Origin: Luteolibacter luteus
Lineage (GTDB): Bacteria > Verrucomicrobiota > Verrucomicrobiia > Verrucomicrobiales > Akkermansiaceae
Length of the DNA: 64,000 nucleotides
Direction of reading: 5' to 3'
Assembly (NCBI RefSeq): GCF_012913485.1
Contig: NZ_CP051774.1
Span: 5,332,001-5,396,000 of the forward strand
A program made the position numbers and the translations under genes. Positions 1 through 8,518 of the stretch are shown one piece after another. Below the pieces are notes generated by a model that saw nothing but the letters and a program-made list of their open reading frames with translations, was not told the origin of the DNA and searched no databases. Position 1 is the first letter of the stretch; each line of letters begins with the position of its first letter.

Positions 1-11
1 TTTCACATCGA

Positions 12-542
12 ATGAAGGTCTGTGTGTCCTCCGCATGGAAAGCTTGGCTCCTGGAATACGGTGCCCGGCTCCTTCTTTTTGCCCGCGGCTGGGCTCCCAG
101 CCGGGAAGACGCGGAGGATCTCGTTCAGGAAGCCGTGCTGCGGTTGTGGAATTACCAGCAGGACAAGGGCGGCGGTGTGCCGGACCTGCCTTTGGCTTTC
201 TCCACGATCCGCTTTTGCGGCCTGAACCACCACCGCTCCGAGAGCCGCCGGAAAAAGCGGGAGGAGTCGATCATCTACCTGAACGACTTCACCGACGTCT
301 GGCTGGACCCCTCCGTGGAGGACGACGAGGACGCCGTGCGCCTGCGGGACGCGGTGCAGAAACTCAGCCCGAAGCTCCGGGAGGTGGTCACGATGAAAAT
401 CTGGGGTGGCCTGACTTTCGCGGAAATTTCCGAAGCCCTCGCCATCTCTCAGAATACCGCTGCGTCCCGCTACCGCTACGCGCTGGAACAACTTGCGCAA
501 GACATGCGCCGCCTGAAGGAGGAACGACATGGAATCGCTTGA
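12..542 (+). CDS. ECF-type RNA polymerase sigma factor
   Basis: A 176-residue sigma-70 family protein of extracytoplasmic-function size, predicted to direct core RNA polymerase to a small regulon. Region 2 is seen in EDAEDLVQEAVLRLW (about residues 32-46). Region 4 helix-turn-helix is seen in LSPKLREVVTMKIW through FAEISEALAISQNTAASR (about 118-160). Both halves are present, so the protein looks complete, but only 11 bases precede the ATG in this window and a start further upstream cannot be excluded. Its last 14 bases overlap the next gene, which carries one membrane segment. That is the usual sigma/anti-sigma arrangement, so translational coupling and control by that partner are inferred. 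The target promoters are unknown. Confidence 0.88.
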   Translation: MKVCVSSAWKAWLLEYGARLLLFARGWAPSREDAEDLVQEAVLRLWNYQQDKGGGVPDLPLAFSTIRFCGLNHHRSESRRKKREESIIYLNDFTDVWLDPSVEDDEDAVRLRDAVQKLSPKLREVVTMKIWGGLTFAEISEALAISQNTAASRYRYALEQLAQDMRRLKEERHGIA

Positions 543-1059
543 GGATATCGAAAAGGCCCTGACGCGACTGGTGCCCTCCGCTATCAGCGAGAAGGGGCAG
601 CAGAGCCTTGAAGATTTGATCGACGGTCTCGCTGTTGAAGCGGGCGAAGTGCCGGAGCTGGTGGCCGAGCCGGAACCGGAGCCGCTGAGAGCCGCGCCGA
701 AGCGCCGCATCTGGAGCTGGACCGGGGGCATCGCCGCCGCAGCCGCCGCGGTCGTGGCAGCGATGGTTCTGCCGCAGGTGAATCCGGGGGCCGTTTCACG
801 AGCCACCGCCTATCAGGGGAACATTACCCCGGTAAGTCACCCCGCTACGGAAGATGGCATCCTGCTGCTGGGCCAGACGGAGCGAGTCGAGGCCGCCGAG
901 CCCGAGGAATGGGTCTCCGAGGCGAATGGCGTGCCTCATCGCGCCTGGCGGTGCCGGGTGGTAAACGAGGAACGAGTGCAAGATGTGAAGACCGGCTACG
1001 AAGTGACGGTTTCCCGCCCGCTTGAGAAAGTCGTGTTGATGCCGGTGACCGCCTTTTAA
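529..1059 (+). CDS. putative membrane anti-sigma factor (single TM)
   Basis: A 176-residue protein of no family I recognise. It has an acidic, helix-prone N-terminal part (residues 1-60, possibly cytoplasmic), one Ala/Val-rich membrane segment at about 66-83, and a C-terminal part of about 90 residues that would lie in the periplasm. The gene starts inside the end of the ECF sigma gene (14-base overlap), the typical position of a cognate anti-sigma factor. No zinc-binding HxxxCxxC motif is visible, so it would not be a ZAS-type anti-sigma. Function rests on context and topology only. Confidence 0.7.
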   Translation: MESLEDIEKALTRLVPSAISEKGQQSLEDLIDGLAVEAGEVPELVAEPEPEPLRAAPKRRIWSWTGGIAAAAAAVVAAMVLPQVNPGAVSRATAYQGNITPVSHPATEDGILLLGQTERVEAAEPEEWVSEANGVPHRAWRCRVVNEERVQDVKTGYEVTVSRPLEKVVLMPVTAF

Positions 1060-1071
1060 GATTTTCCGACG

Positions 1072-1845
1072 ATGAAACGTGCCGCAGTCCTGCTCCTGAT
1101 CGCCCTTTCCGGCTTCACGGCCGCGGAAGAGACGCGTCCGGAGCCGGCCAAGGCTCCAGACGCATCACTGATCAAGAAGCGGCTGCCGCAGGCGACGAAA
1201 ACCCCGTGGCTGGGTCTTCAGATCGGACCCTTGCCTGAGGCGCTGCGTGCCCACGTGCCGGCCCTGCCGCCTGGCTTCGGCTTCCTCGTGAGTTCCGTCG
1301 ACCCCGATGGTCCGGCAGAGAAGGCGGGAATCCAAGCCTACGATATCCTTTGGAAATTTGACGACCAGTGGATCACCAATGGGGAGCAAATGCTCGCTTT
1401 GCTTCGGCTGCGCAATGTGGAGGACGAGGTGAAGCTGGGAATTTACCGGGAAGGCAAAGAACTTAGCCTGCCGGTGAAGCTGGAGAAAATCCCGGATGAG
1501 AAGCTTTTGGCGAAGCTGGCTCAGGAGGCGACCCGGAACCAGCAGCGCTCTCCGGATGTGCCGATGAAAGAAGTGAGCACAGCGGATGGGACGGCCGCGA
1601 TCCAAGCTCCGGAGGGAAAAGTCGTGATGAACGTCTCAAGGGGCGTGGCAGAGGTGAAAATCACCTCGGTGAGCGGCTCCGTGATTTTTGAAGGCCCGGT
1701 GACGGATGCCCAAGGGGTGTCCCAAGTTCCGCAAGAATGGAGGCCTCATGTGGGTGCCCTGCAGCGTGCCCTGACCCAGACCCCGCGGCTGCCGCGGGCT
1801 CGTTCTCTGCCGCCTGTTGCAGAGAAAGAGGTCACGAAGGAGTGA
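1072..1845 (+). CDS. secreted PDZ-domain protein
   Basis: A 257-residue protein with a signal peptide (MKRAAVLLLIALSGFTAAEE, cleavage after about residue 18) and one PDZ domain at about residues 45-135. The carboxylate-binding loop region is PPGFGFLVSSVDPDGPAEKA and the domain continues through GIQAYDILWKFDD. No trypsin-like protease domain is present, so it is a stand-alone PDZ protein rather than a DegP/HtrA protease. The C-terminal 100 residues are unassigned. It starts 12 bases after the putative anti-sigma gene, so the three genes probably form one operon. It may sense or bind misfolded or C-terminally exposed envelope proteins for the sigma pathway, which is inference from position. Confidence 0.8.
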   Translation: MKRAAVLLLIALSGFTAAEETRPEPAKAPDASLIKKRLPQATKTPWLGLQIGPLPEALRAHVPALPPGFGFLVSSVDPDGPAEKAGIQAYDILWKFDDQWITNGEQMLALLRLRNVEDEVKLGIYREGKELSLPVKLEKIPDEKLLAKLAQEATRNQQRSPDVPMKEVSTADGTAAIQAPEGKVVMNVSRGVAEVKITSVSGSVIFEGPVTDAQGVSQVPQEWRPHVGALQRALTQTPRLPRARSLPPVAEKEVTKE

Positions 1846-1909
1846 AGTGGCGCGAAATGGTCGGGAAGTGCCTTGCGTTTTCCGGTGCCGGTTCCCATTT
1901 TTCCCCGGC

Positions 1910-3745
1910 ATGCATCCTGATTTGGCGAAATTGCTCGATGCCGGAAGAATCAATCAAGCCGTCGCGGGGCGTCTCGACCAGCTTTCCCCCGGAAAATTCT
2001 GTCTACACAAAGCTTGGGGTGCTGGAAAAGTGACCGATTGGGATCTTCCCGGTCGCAAGGTGACGATCGACTTCGAGCAGAGCTCGGGTCAGGTCATGGA
2101 CCTTCAGTTCGCAATCCAGCGCACCGAACCCCTCGATCCCGGTGATTTCCGGGCGAAGAAGGTGGAACAGCTCGAGGAGCTCCGCCTGCTGGCGAAGTCC
2201 GACCCCGTGGGCCTGGTGATTCACCTGCTGGAAAGTCACGGCGGTACCATGTCGGTGGACGCCTTGGAAAAGGAACTCACCGGCGCAGTGGTAGGGGCGA
2301 ATGATTTCAAGAAATGGTGGGACAACACCAAGCGCTCCCTGCGTGACAGCAAGCGGGTGATCGTGCCTTCCCGCCGTACCGAGCCGCTCTCGCTCCGCGC
2401 GGGAGACCTGAGCCCGGCTGAGGCGCTCGTCTCGGATTTCGAACAAGCACGTGACCTGAAGACGATGTCGAAGGCGCTGGAGGCCATCACCAGCGATCTG
2501 GCGCTCTTCAAGGGCGAGCCGCAGGCCTTGCAGCGTCTCTTGGCGGATATCAACGAGTCCGCCGCGAAGAGCGTGCGTATCCAGCTCGGGCCCGCGTTGG
2601 AACTCCTGTCCGCGCGAGACGAAATGATCCGCGCCTTCAAGGGAATCGAGCTGCCAGCTGAGTCACTGCGTCTTTCCGACATGCTGGCTTCCGAGGAAAA
2701 CCGCCTGGCCGATGCGCTGACGCCGCTGTCCTCCGCCCGCCAGCGTGCGATCTACGAGGAATTCGAGCCCGCTTTCGGACCGCGCTGGGTGGAGGTGCTT
2801 ACCGGCATCTTTGACAAGGTCGGCTCACGCGGCGTTGCGGAGATCGCGAAGCTGCTTGAGGAGCGGGGCCATCGGAAGGTTCTGGAGGCTCACCTTGTCT
2901 CGGCACTTGCCCGCCGCTCCCTGGGTACCGACGCGCTGATCTGGGTCTGCCGTGAGCGCGACAATGCCGCGGCCAATGTCTTCAGCGGGGAGGTGGGTGC
3001 CTGCATCCTGAACCTGCTGGAAACCGACCATCTCAGCGATGGTCCGCGCAAGACGACGCGTCTCCAATCGATGCTTTCCGAGGACAAGGAACTGCTCGGC
3101 GACATCGTGAACAACATGGACGTGAACGAAGCCCGCAACTTCGGCCGCCGTCTCATGGAGTGCCCGGTATTCAGTGATCTCGACAAGAAGTCGCTGATGG
3201 CCCGCGTGATCAAGGCGCGTCCTGAAACGGGCGAGCTCGTCGCCGGACATGGTGCGAAGAAGGAACAGGAACTCGTCGTTTCCTGGCCGAGCCTCGAAAA
3301 GAAGAAGGCCGAGCTGGACGATATCATCCGCAACCGTATTCCCCAGAATACGAAGGACATCTCGATCGCCCGCGAATACGGGGACCTGCGCGAGAACTTC
3401 GAATACAAGTCCGCGAAGGATCACCAGAAGTACCTCAACAATCGCAAGACCGAGCTGCAGAAGGATATCTCCCGCGCCCGCGGCACCGACTTCAAGGGTG
3501 TGGATGCCTCCATGGTGAACATCGGCACGATCGTTTCCTTGGTCACCGAGGAAGGCAAGCAGGCCACCTACACCGTGCTCGGTGCCTGGGATTCGGATCC
3601 CGAGAAGGCCGAGCTTTCCTACCTTTCCGAGCTTGGTGCCGCTCTGCTTCACAAGAAGCAGGGTGACAGCGTGCAGGTCCGTGACCCGCAGACGGAGGTC
3701 CTGCATACCTATACGGTGCAATCGATTGCACCCGTGAATCCCTGA
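1910..3745 (+). CDS. GreA/GreB-family elongation factor with long N-terminal extension
   Basis: A 611-residue protein whose last ~150 residues are GreA-like. The coiled-coil tip reads AREYGDLRENFEYKSA; D492 and E495 match the two acidic tip residues (D41, E44 in E. coli GreA) that enter the polymerase secondary channel and promote transcript cleavage. An FKBP-like C-terminal domain follows at about 530-608. Ordinary GreA is about 158 residues. Here about 450 mostly helical residues precede it, with no motif I recognise. I place the start at the ATG at 1910 (MHPDLAKLLDAGRINQ), because upstream in-frame codons overlap the PDZ gene and encode a basic, atypical stretch. It is followed by eno after a structured leader. 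Confidence 0.85.
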   Translation: MHPDLAKLLDAGRINQAVAGRLDQLSPGKFCLHKAWGAGKVTDWDLPGRKVTIDFEQSSGQVMDLQFAIQRTEPLDPGDFRAKKVEQLEELRLLAKSDPVGLVIHLLESHGGTMSVDALEKELTGAVVGANDFKKWWDNTKRSLRDSKRVIVPSRRTEPLSLRAGDLSPAEALVSDFEQARDLKTMSKALEAITSDLALFKGEPQALQRLLADINESAAKSVRIQLGPALELLSARDEMIRAFKGIELPAESLRLSDMLASEENRLADALTPLSSARQRAIYEEFEPAFGPRWVEVLTGIFDKVGSRGVAEIAKLLEERGHRKVLEAHLVSALARRSLGTDALIWVCRERDNAAANVFSGEVGACILNLLETDHLSDGPRKTTRLQSMLSEDKELLGDIVNNMDVNEARNFGRRLMECPVFSDLDKKSLMARVIKARPETGELVAGHGAKKEQELVVSWPSLEKKKAELDDIIRNRIPQNTKDISIAREYGDLRENFEYKSAKDHQKYLNNRKTELQKDISRARGTDFKGVDASMVNIGTIVSLVTEEGKQATYTVLGAWDSDPEKAELSYLSELGAALLHKKQGDSVQVRDPQTEVLHTYTVQSIAPVNP

Positions 3746-3746
3746 A

Positions 3747-5161
<1,415 letters not shown>

Positions 5162-5190
5162 TCGCGGATCTGACATCGCCTTTCAAAAGA

Positions 5191-5219
5191 AGCCTCCCGG
5201 GAAACCGGGAGGCTTTTTT
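5191..5219 (+). terminator. rho-independent terminator of eno
   Basis: Perfect 10-bp stem AGCCTCCCGG / CCGGGAGGCT with a GAAA tetraloop followed by a run of T, 30 bases after the eno stop. Confidence 0.93.
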
Positions 5220-5312
5220 CATTAAGGAGAAGCGGGAGTTGAAAATTCCTGGCCGGGATCGGGAGCCACGGGCCCGCTTGGATGGTGAGACGGCGGTTCC
5301 ATCCGAAGGACC

Positions 5313-5537
5313 TTGAAGCAAACCATGCGGCCGGGTTCACATCACAGGATGACTTTGCTGGCTGAGATTTCCGATAAGATGCCTTCGGTGGGGCAGATGT
5401 ACCTCGTCATGTCCCTAGTCGGGCTGTTTTTAGCCGCCTTGGCCTTCGGACTTTCGATGGTTTCGAGATGGGTAGGCTTGGCTTTCGTTATTCTCGTCGG
5501 GCTCGCGGGGGGATTTCTGGTTCGGGCGGCACGATGA
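5313..5537 (+). CDS. small membrane protein
   Basis: A short protein (74 residues from a TTG at 5313; 70 from ATG 5325; 62 from ATG 5349) with two hydrophobic segments, roughly residues 31-49 and 52-69 in the longest form, ending in RAAR. The start is uncertain; GAAGGA at 5305-5310 lies too close to the TTG to be a good ribosome site for it but fits ATG 5325. I do not recognise a family. It stands alone between the eno terminator and the convergent cytochrome P460 gene. Confidence 0.5.
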   Translation: MKQTMRPGSHHRMTLLAEISDKMPSVGQMYLVMSLVGLFLAALAFGLSMVSRWVGLAFVILVGLAGGFLVRAAR

Positions 5538-5691
5538 ATGCCTTGGTGGTTCGGGGAGCTGGGAAGGGGCTACCTGTACCACGAATGGTTGTCCTGCTGG
5601 GTGCCTTTTCTGTGCTGTCTGGCAGCATGGGCGATCGCAAGATTTGGCTTCAAGCCGCCCACCAAAGGATAGCTCATGCGCAAGGGTGGAG

Positions 5692-6237
5692 TCATTTCTC
5701 TCCCGCCAATCCGGCCAAGGAATACCGGGTGAACACGAAATCATGGGCCGCGGCCGGCTTATGGCAGTTGTAGCAGGCTGCCAGCTTCGCCACATCAACG
5801 ACGGGCTTTCCATCGGTCTCCCCGAATTGGGCGTAGCCCCAGCCGCCGGTGGCCGCGTATTTTTGTGCGTCCTTGAACATGAATTGGACGCCGTTCTTCG
5901 GTGTGCCGGCGACCCATGACTGTTCTTGGCCGAAGGCCTTGTTGTTCTCCTCCGAGGGGACGAGGTTCCAAGCAATCCGTGCGATGATGGCGCCGTCCGG
6001 GAAGGGCGTGATACCTTCCCGATAGGCCTTGATCGCGATGTCATTTCCCAGCACGGCGCGGATGTCATCCCGCTTGCCCTGTTCCCGCGCCACCGAGATG
6101 AGCTTCCAATCGCGGTAGCCGGCGGGGACCTGTGTAAGATTGGGATCTTCAACTTGGGCCCCGGCCGCTTGTATAAGGAAGCCGGAAGCCAGAAGCGCTG
6201 GCGAGAAGGCGATGATGGAATGGAGTAGGCTCGTCAT
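5692..6237 (-). CDS. cytochrome P460-family protein
   Basis: A 181-residue secreted protein with an N-terminal signal peptide (MTSLLHSIIAFSPALLASGF, cleavage near GAQ) and one haem-binding CxxCH (CYNCH) close to the C-terminus, as in cytochrome P460/c'-beta proteins. The family pattern is also seen in the N-terminal GYRDWK..SVA stretch and the FPDGAIIARI..W region. P460 enzymes oxidise hydroxylamine or bind NO in the periplasm; many heterotroph members have no tested function, and this protein lacks surrounding nitrogen-cycle genes. I prefer the ATG at 6237 because it begins directly with the signal peptide; an in-frame start at 6300 would add 21 unlikely residues. A TATAAT lies just upstream at about 6252-6257 on this strand. 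Confidence 0.83.
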   Translation of the reverse strand: MTSLLHSIIAFSPALLASGFLIQAAGAQVEDPNLTQVPAGYRDWKLISVAREQGKRDDIRAVLGNDIAIKAYREGITPFPDGAIIARIAWNLVPSEENNKAFGQEQSWVAGTPKNGVQFMFKDAQKYAATGGWGYAQFGETDGKPVVDVAKLAACYNCHKPAAAHDFVFTRYSLAGLAGEK

Positions 6238-6401
6238 GATCGTGAGCAATGCATTATACAATGCGGGAGGATTCCGCGAGCACGCTCTTCCCGCGGACAT
6301 GTGTCGCGCACTGCCGCGGATCCTCTCCGCACCTCATTCCTAGCAAGTGCTTGGAAGAGATCGGAGAGGACTCGATCGCCTCTTCACGACGGCATGCCTG
6401 C

Positions 6402-6557
6402 TCACGCCTTCTTTTTTAGGAATGAGATTAGAGCGAAGATGAGGAAGACGACGAAGCAGACCTTGGCAACAGTGGCGGCAAGGCCGGAGAGCGATCCGAA
6501 ACCAAGGAATGCGGCGATGATCGCGATGATGAGGAATACAAGCGCGTAGTGGAGCAT
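6402..6557 (-). CDS. DUF1328 (YtjA-like) small membrane protein
   Basis: A 51-residue protein that begins MLHYALVFLIIAIIAAFLGF, continues GSLSGLAATVAKVCFVVF and ends LISFLKKKA. It matches the DUF1328/YtjA family in length, in the two membrane segments (about 4-22 and 30-47) and in the central Gly/Ala-rich turn. The cellular role of the family is unknown; members are often stress-induced in proteobacteria. AAAAGG lies a few bases upstream of the ATG and can serve as ribosome binding site. It stands alone, with its promoter expected in the 6558-6650 region. Confidence 0.88.
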   Translation of the reverse strand: MLHYALVFLIIAIIAAFLGFGSLSGLAATVAKVCFVVFLIFALISFLKKKA

Positions 6558-6929
6558 GGCCTTTTAAGCGTTGGGGGATTGTCTAACAAATGGCGGCAAA
6601 GCACTTGATCCACCGCCGGAAATCATTCTCGGAAGGGGTAGGCCCTACCTGGCTGCCCGTTTCTGGTGACTGCTTTCGCTTGAGAGCAAGCCAGCTCACC
6701 CCCGGCTAGTGACGCGAGGCACCGGCAGCTGCACAGGCGTGGCGGGGCGGCAGCCAAGAGGAGCCGTCGCAGCAATCCGGCAGAGGGGAGGGATCGCACC
6801 TTCATTTTTGAGTCAATGGAAAGGCTTAACTCGTTCCAGTCCAGATGCAAACCAAATCTTGGCCTCATTCTTGGTAAGCCAATGGGTCAACCGGGGCATC
6901 TTCACCTTTCGTGGTAGTGAGAGTGATGA
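6558..6929. other. non-coding stretch between DUF1328 gene and SnoaL-tetR operon
   Basis: About 370 bases with no coding sequence I can support on either strand. The short open frames here lack ribosome sites and family resemblance. It should hold the promoter of the leftward DUF1328 gene. The rightward promoter lies immediately after, at 6930. Confidence 0.6.
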
Positions 6930-6958
6930 TTGTTGAAATGAGACAAATGTCTCATTAT
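6930..6958 (+). promoter_or_regulatory. promoter with TetR-type operator inside the spacer
   Basis: TTGTTG (6930-6935) and CATTAT (6953-6958) are separated by 17 bases. Overlapping the spacer is a perfect inverted repeat AATGAGAC-AAAT-GTCTCATT (6937-6956), of the size bound by TetR dimers. A further half site GTCTCA is present just downstream near 6970. A repressor bound here would block polymerase directly. It lies about 40 bases before the SnoaL-like gene, whose operon encodes a TetR protein. Confidence 0.7.
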
Positions 6959-6997
6959 GGGTTTCTCGTCTCAAAAATATTCGAACTCATTCCTCCA

Positions 6998-7432
6998 ATG
7001 AATGCCTCACTAACCCCCGCTGACATGGACCGGATGCTCGACGAGCATTTCACCTACGAGCAGACCGACAACGTCGAGGGCGTGCTAGCCACACTCGCCG
7101 AGGACGCTACCCACGATATTGTGGGCTATCCCACCGGTCCGACTCTCGGTCGGGATGCCGCGCGCCGATTCTATGAAGGGCTCTTCGCGGATCTGGCGGA
7201 GGGAGAGGCGAAATCCCTGCGCCGTCTCTACGGCGATGGCTTCCTGGTGGATGAATCGTTGTGGAAAGGAACCGCTCCGGGCCGTCCCTTCGGGCTAGAA
7301 GGCCGGAATCGCCCGCTGAGCTTCCGGCTTCTTCATGTGATCGAATTTACCAAGGAGGGCCTGATCCAGAAGGAGCAGGTGTGGCTGGATCTTGCCGCCA
7401 TCTTCCAGCAGCTCCCGCAAGGCGACGCATGA
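6998..7432 (+). CDS. SnoaL-like / NTF2-fold protein
   Basis: A 144-residue soluble protein with the cone-shaped NTF2/SnoaL pattern: an N-terminal helix with MDRMLDEHFTYEQTDNVEGV, then VLATLAEDATHDIVGYP and GRDAARRFYEGLF, and a final beta-sheet ending EGLIQKEQVWLDLAAIFQQL. Members of this fold act as small-molecule isomerases, hydrolases or binding proteins; the substrate cannot be read from the sequence. The ATG at 6998 is chosen since the promoter at 6930-6958 excludes earlier starts. The stop codon overlaps the next start (ATGA), so this gene and the tetR gene are translationally coupled and the protein probably handles the ligand sensed by the regulator. Confidence 0.8.
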   Translation: MNASLTPADMDRMLDEHFTYEQTDNVEGVLATLAEDATHDIVGYPTGPTLGRDAARRFYEGLFADLAEGEAKSLRRLYGDGFLVDESLWKGTAPGRPFGLEGRNRPLSFRLLHVIEFTKEGLIQKEQVWLDLAAIFQQLPQGDA

Positions 7433-8019
7433 AAGCCGACAAGAGGCCTAGCAATCGCGCGCTGCGTGCGCGGAAAGATCTCCTCCAGGCGGCGGCGCGA
7501 CTGACGAAGGGTGGCCGCAGGCCAACGATGGAAGAAGTGGCGAAGGACGCGCTCGTATCCCGGGCGACGGCCTACCGCTACTTCAAGAACATTGACGAGC
7601 TTCTGGTGGAAGCGCCTCTTGATGCCGCGGTGGGCCGGCCGGAGGAGATGTTCGCGGGGGATCCTTCGGACGATCCTGAGAAGCGCATCGCCGCTGCCGA
7701 GGCGGCGATGCACGAAATTACCTACCGCAACGAGTCCCAACTGCGCGTGTTGCTCGCCAATGCGATCCAACGTGATCCCACGGATGCCAAGGCACCGAAA
7801 CGGCAGAACCGCCGCACGCCTTTGATCGAGGCGGCGCTTGCGACGTCCAAGCACCGTTTCACCGATGGGAACTACAAGATGCTCTGTTCGGCCCTTGCGA
7901 TGGTCATCGGGACGGAATCGATGATCGTTTGTCAGGATGTCCTGGGTATCGACGAGGCGGCAGCGAAGAAAGCAAAAGCCTGGGCAGTGAAGGCCTTGGT
8001 GAGGGCGGCGCTGCGGTAA
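7429..8019 (+). CDS. TetR-family transcriptional regulator
   Basis: A 196-residue repressor-type protein. The N-terminal helix-turn-helix is seen at about residues 15-60: TKGGRRPTMEEVAKDALVSR followed by the recognition-helix signature ATAYRYFKNIDEL. The remaining helical domain should bind a small ligand. It overlaps the SnoaL-like gene by four bases (ATGA). The inverted repeat at 6937-6956 in the operon promoter is its likely operator, which gives autorepression with the SnoaL-like protein as the induced enzyme or binding protein. That link is inferred from position and symmetry only. Confidence 0.88.
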   Translation: MKADKRPSNRALRARKDLLQAAARLTKGGRRPTMEEVAKDALVSRATAYRYFKNIDELLVEAPLDAAVGRPEEMFAGDPSDDPEKRIAAAEAAMHEITYRNESQLRVLLANAIQRDPTDAKAPKRQNRRTPLIEAALATSKHRFTDGNYKMLCSALAMVIGTESMIVCQDVLGIDEAAAKKAKAWAVKALVRAALR

Positions 8020-8069
8020 GGACGGCTGTTGTTTCCGTTCCGACCTTCGGCTATCAGCTCGTCCTCCGA

Positions 8070-8474
8070 ATGATTCCGGTTCCCTCTTACCTCGCAAACT
8101 TCCAGAGCGTGATCGATGCGTTTGGCTATTGGCCGGGCTGTCACGATTCCCCAGTGCTCCACCTTGCTGTCGATGAAGATGAGATCGAGATGGAAGTCGA
8201 AGCGTGGGAGACGGGGCCGGACTCCGACGAGGGGGGATTTCTGACGCTAATCAAGAAGCATGCCATCGGGTTCCGCTTCTCGGGATTGGAGAGGACCGAG
8301 TTGGAATCCTTCCCCCCATCGAACATCCTGTTCTATCTGGGATTCTCGCCCCCTGACGAGTTCGAGCGGGAAGGGCTCTTCGTGGTGGAACTCGACTCAG
8401 CCATGGGATGCGACATGTGCGGTAGATTCAGTGCCAAGGCAGGAGATGTCACCTTTGTCCGCCCCTTGGAGTGA
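8070..8474 (+). CDS. Imm50-like immunity-family protein
   Basis: A 134-residue acidic cytoplasmic protein. The opening stretch NFQSVIDAFGYWPGCHDSPV resembles the Imm50 family hallmark (short helix, then FGYWP..HDxxV), followed by alternating beta strands (LHLAVDEDEIEMEVEAW, IGFRFSGLE). Imm50 proteins were predicted as immunity partners of polymorphic toxins, but many members occur singly, as here, with no toxin gene next to it. The ATG at 8070 is chosen because an upstream frame would run through the tetR end. It converges on the acyltransferase gene. Confidence 0.65.
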   Translation: MIPVPSYLANFQSVIDAFGYWPGCHDSPVLHLAVDEDEIEMEVEAWETGPDSDEGGFLTLIKKHAIGFRFSGLERTELESFPPSNILFYLGFSPPDEFEREGLFVVELDSAMGCDMCGRFSAKAGDVTFVRPLE

Positions 8475-8518
8475 AGCCGTTCGATTGGATGTCGGCTGTG
8501 CAGGAAATGTGGAGCTTG

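Noticed and set aside
8070-8474. A toxin-immunity locus at the Imm50-like gene
   Set aside because: No toxin, secretion or polymorphic tail gene lies near; the neighbours are a tetR gene and an acyltransferase.
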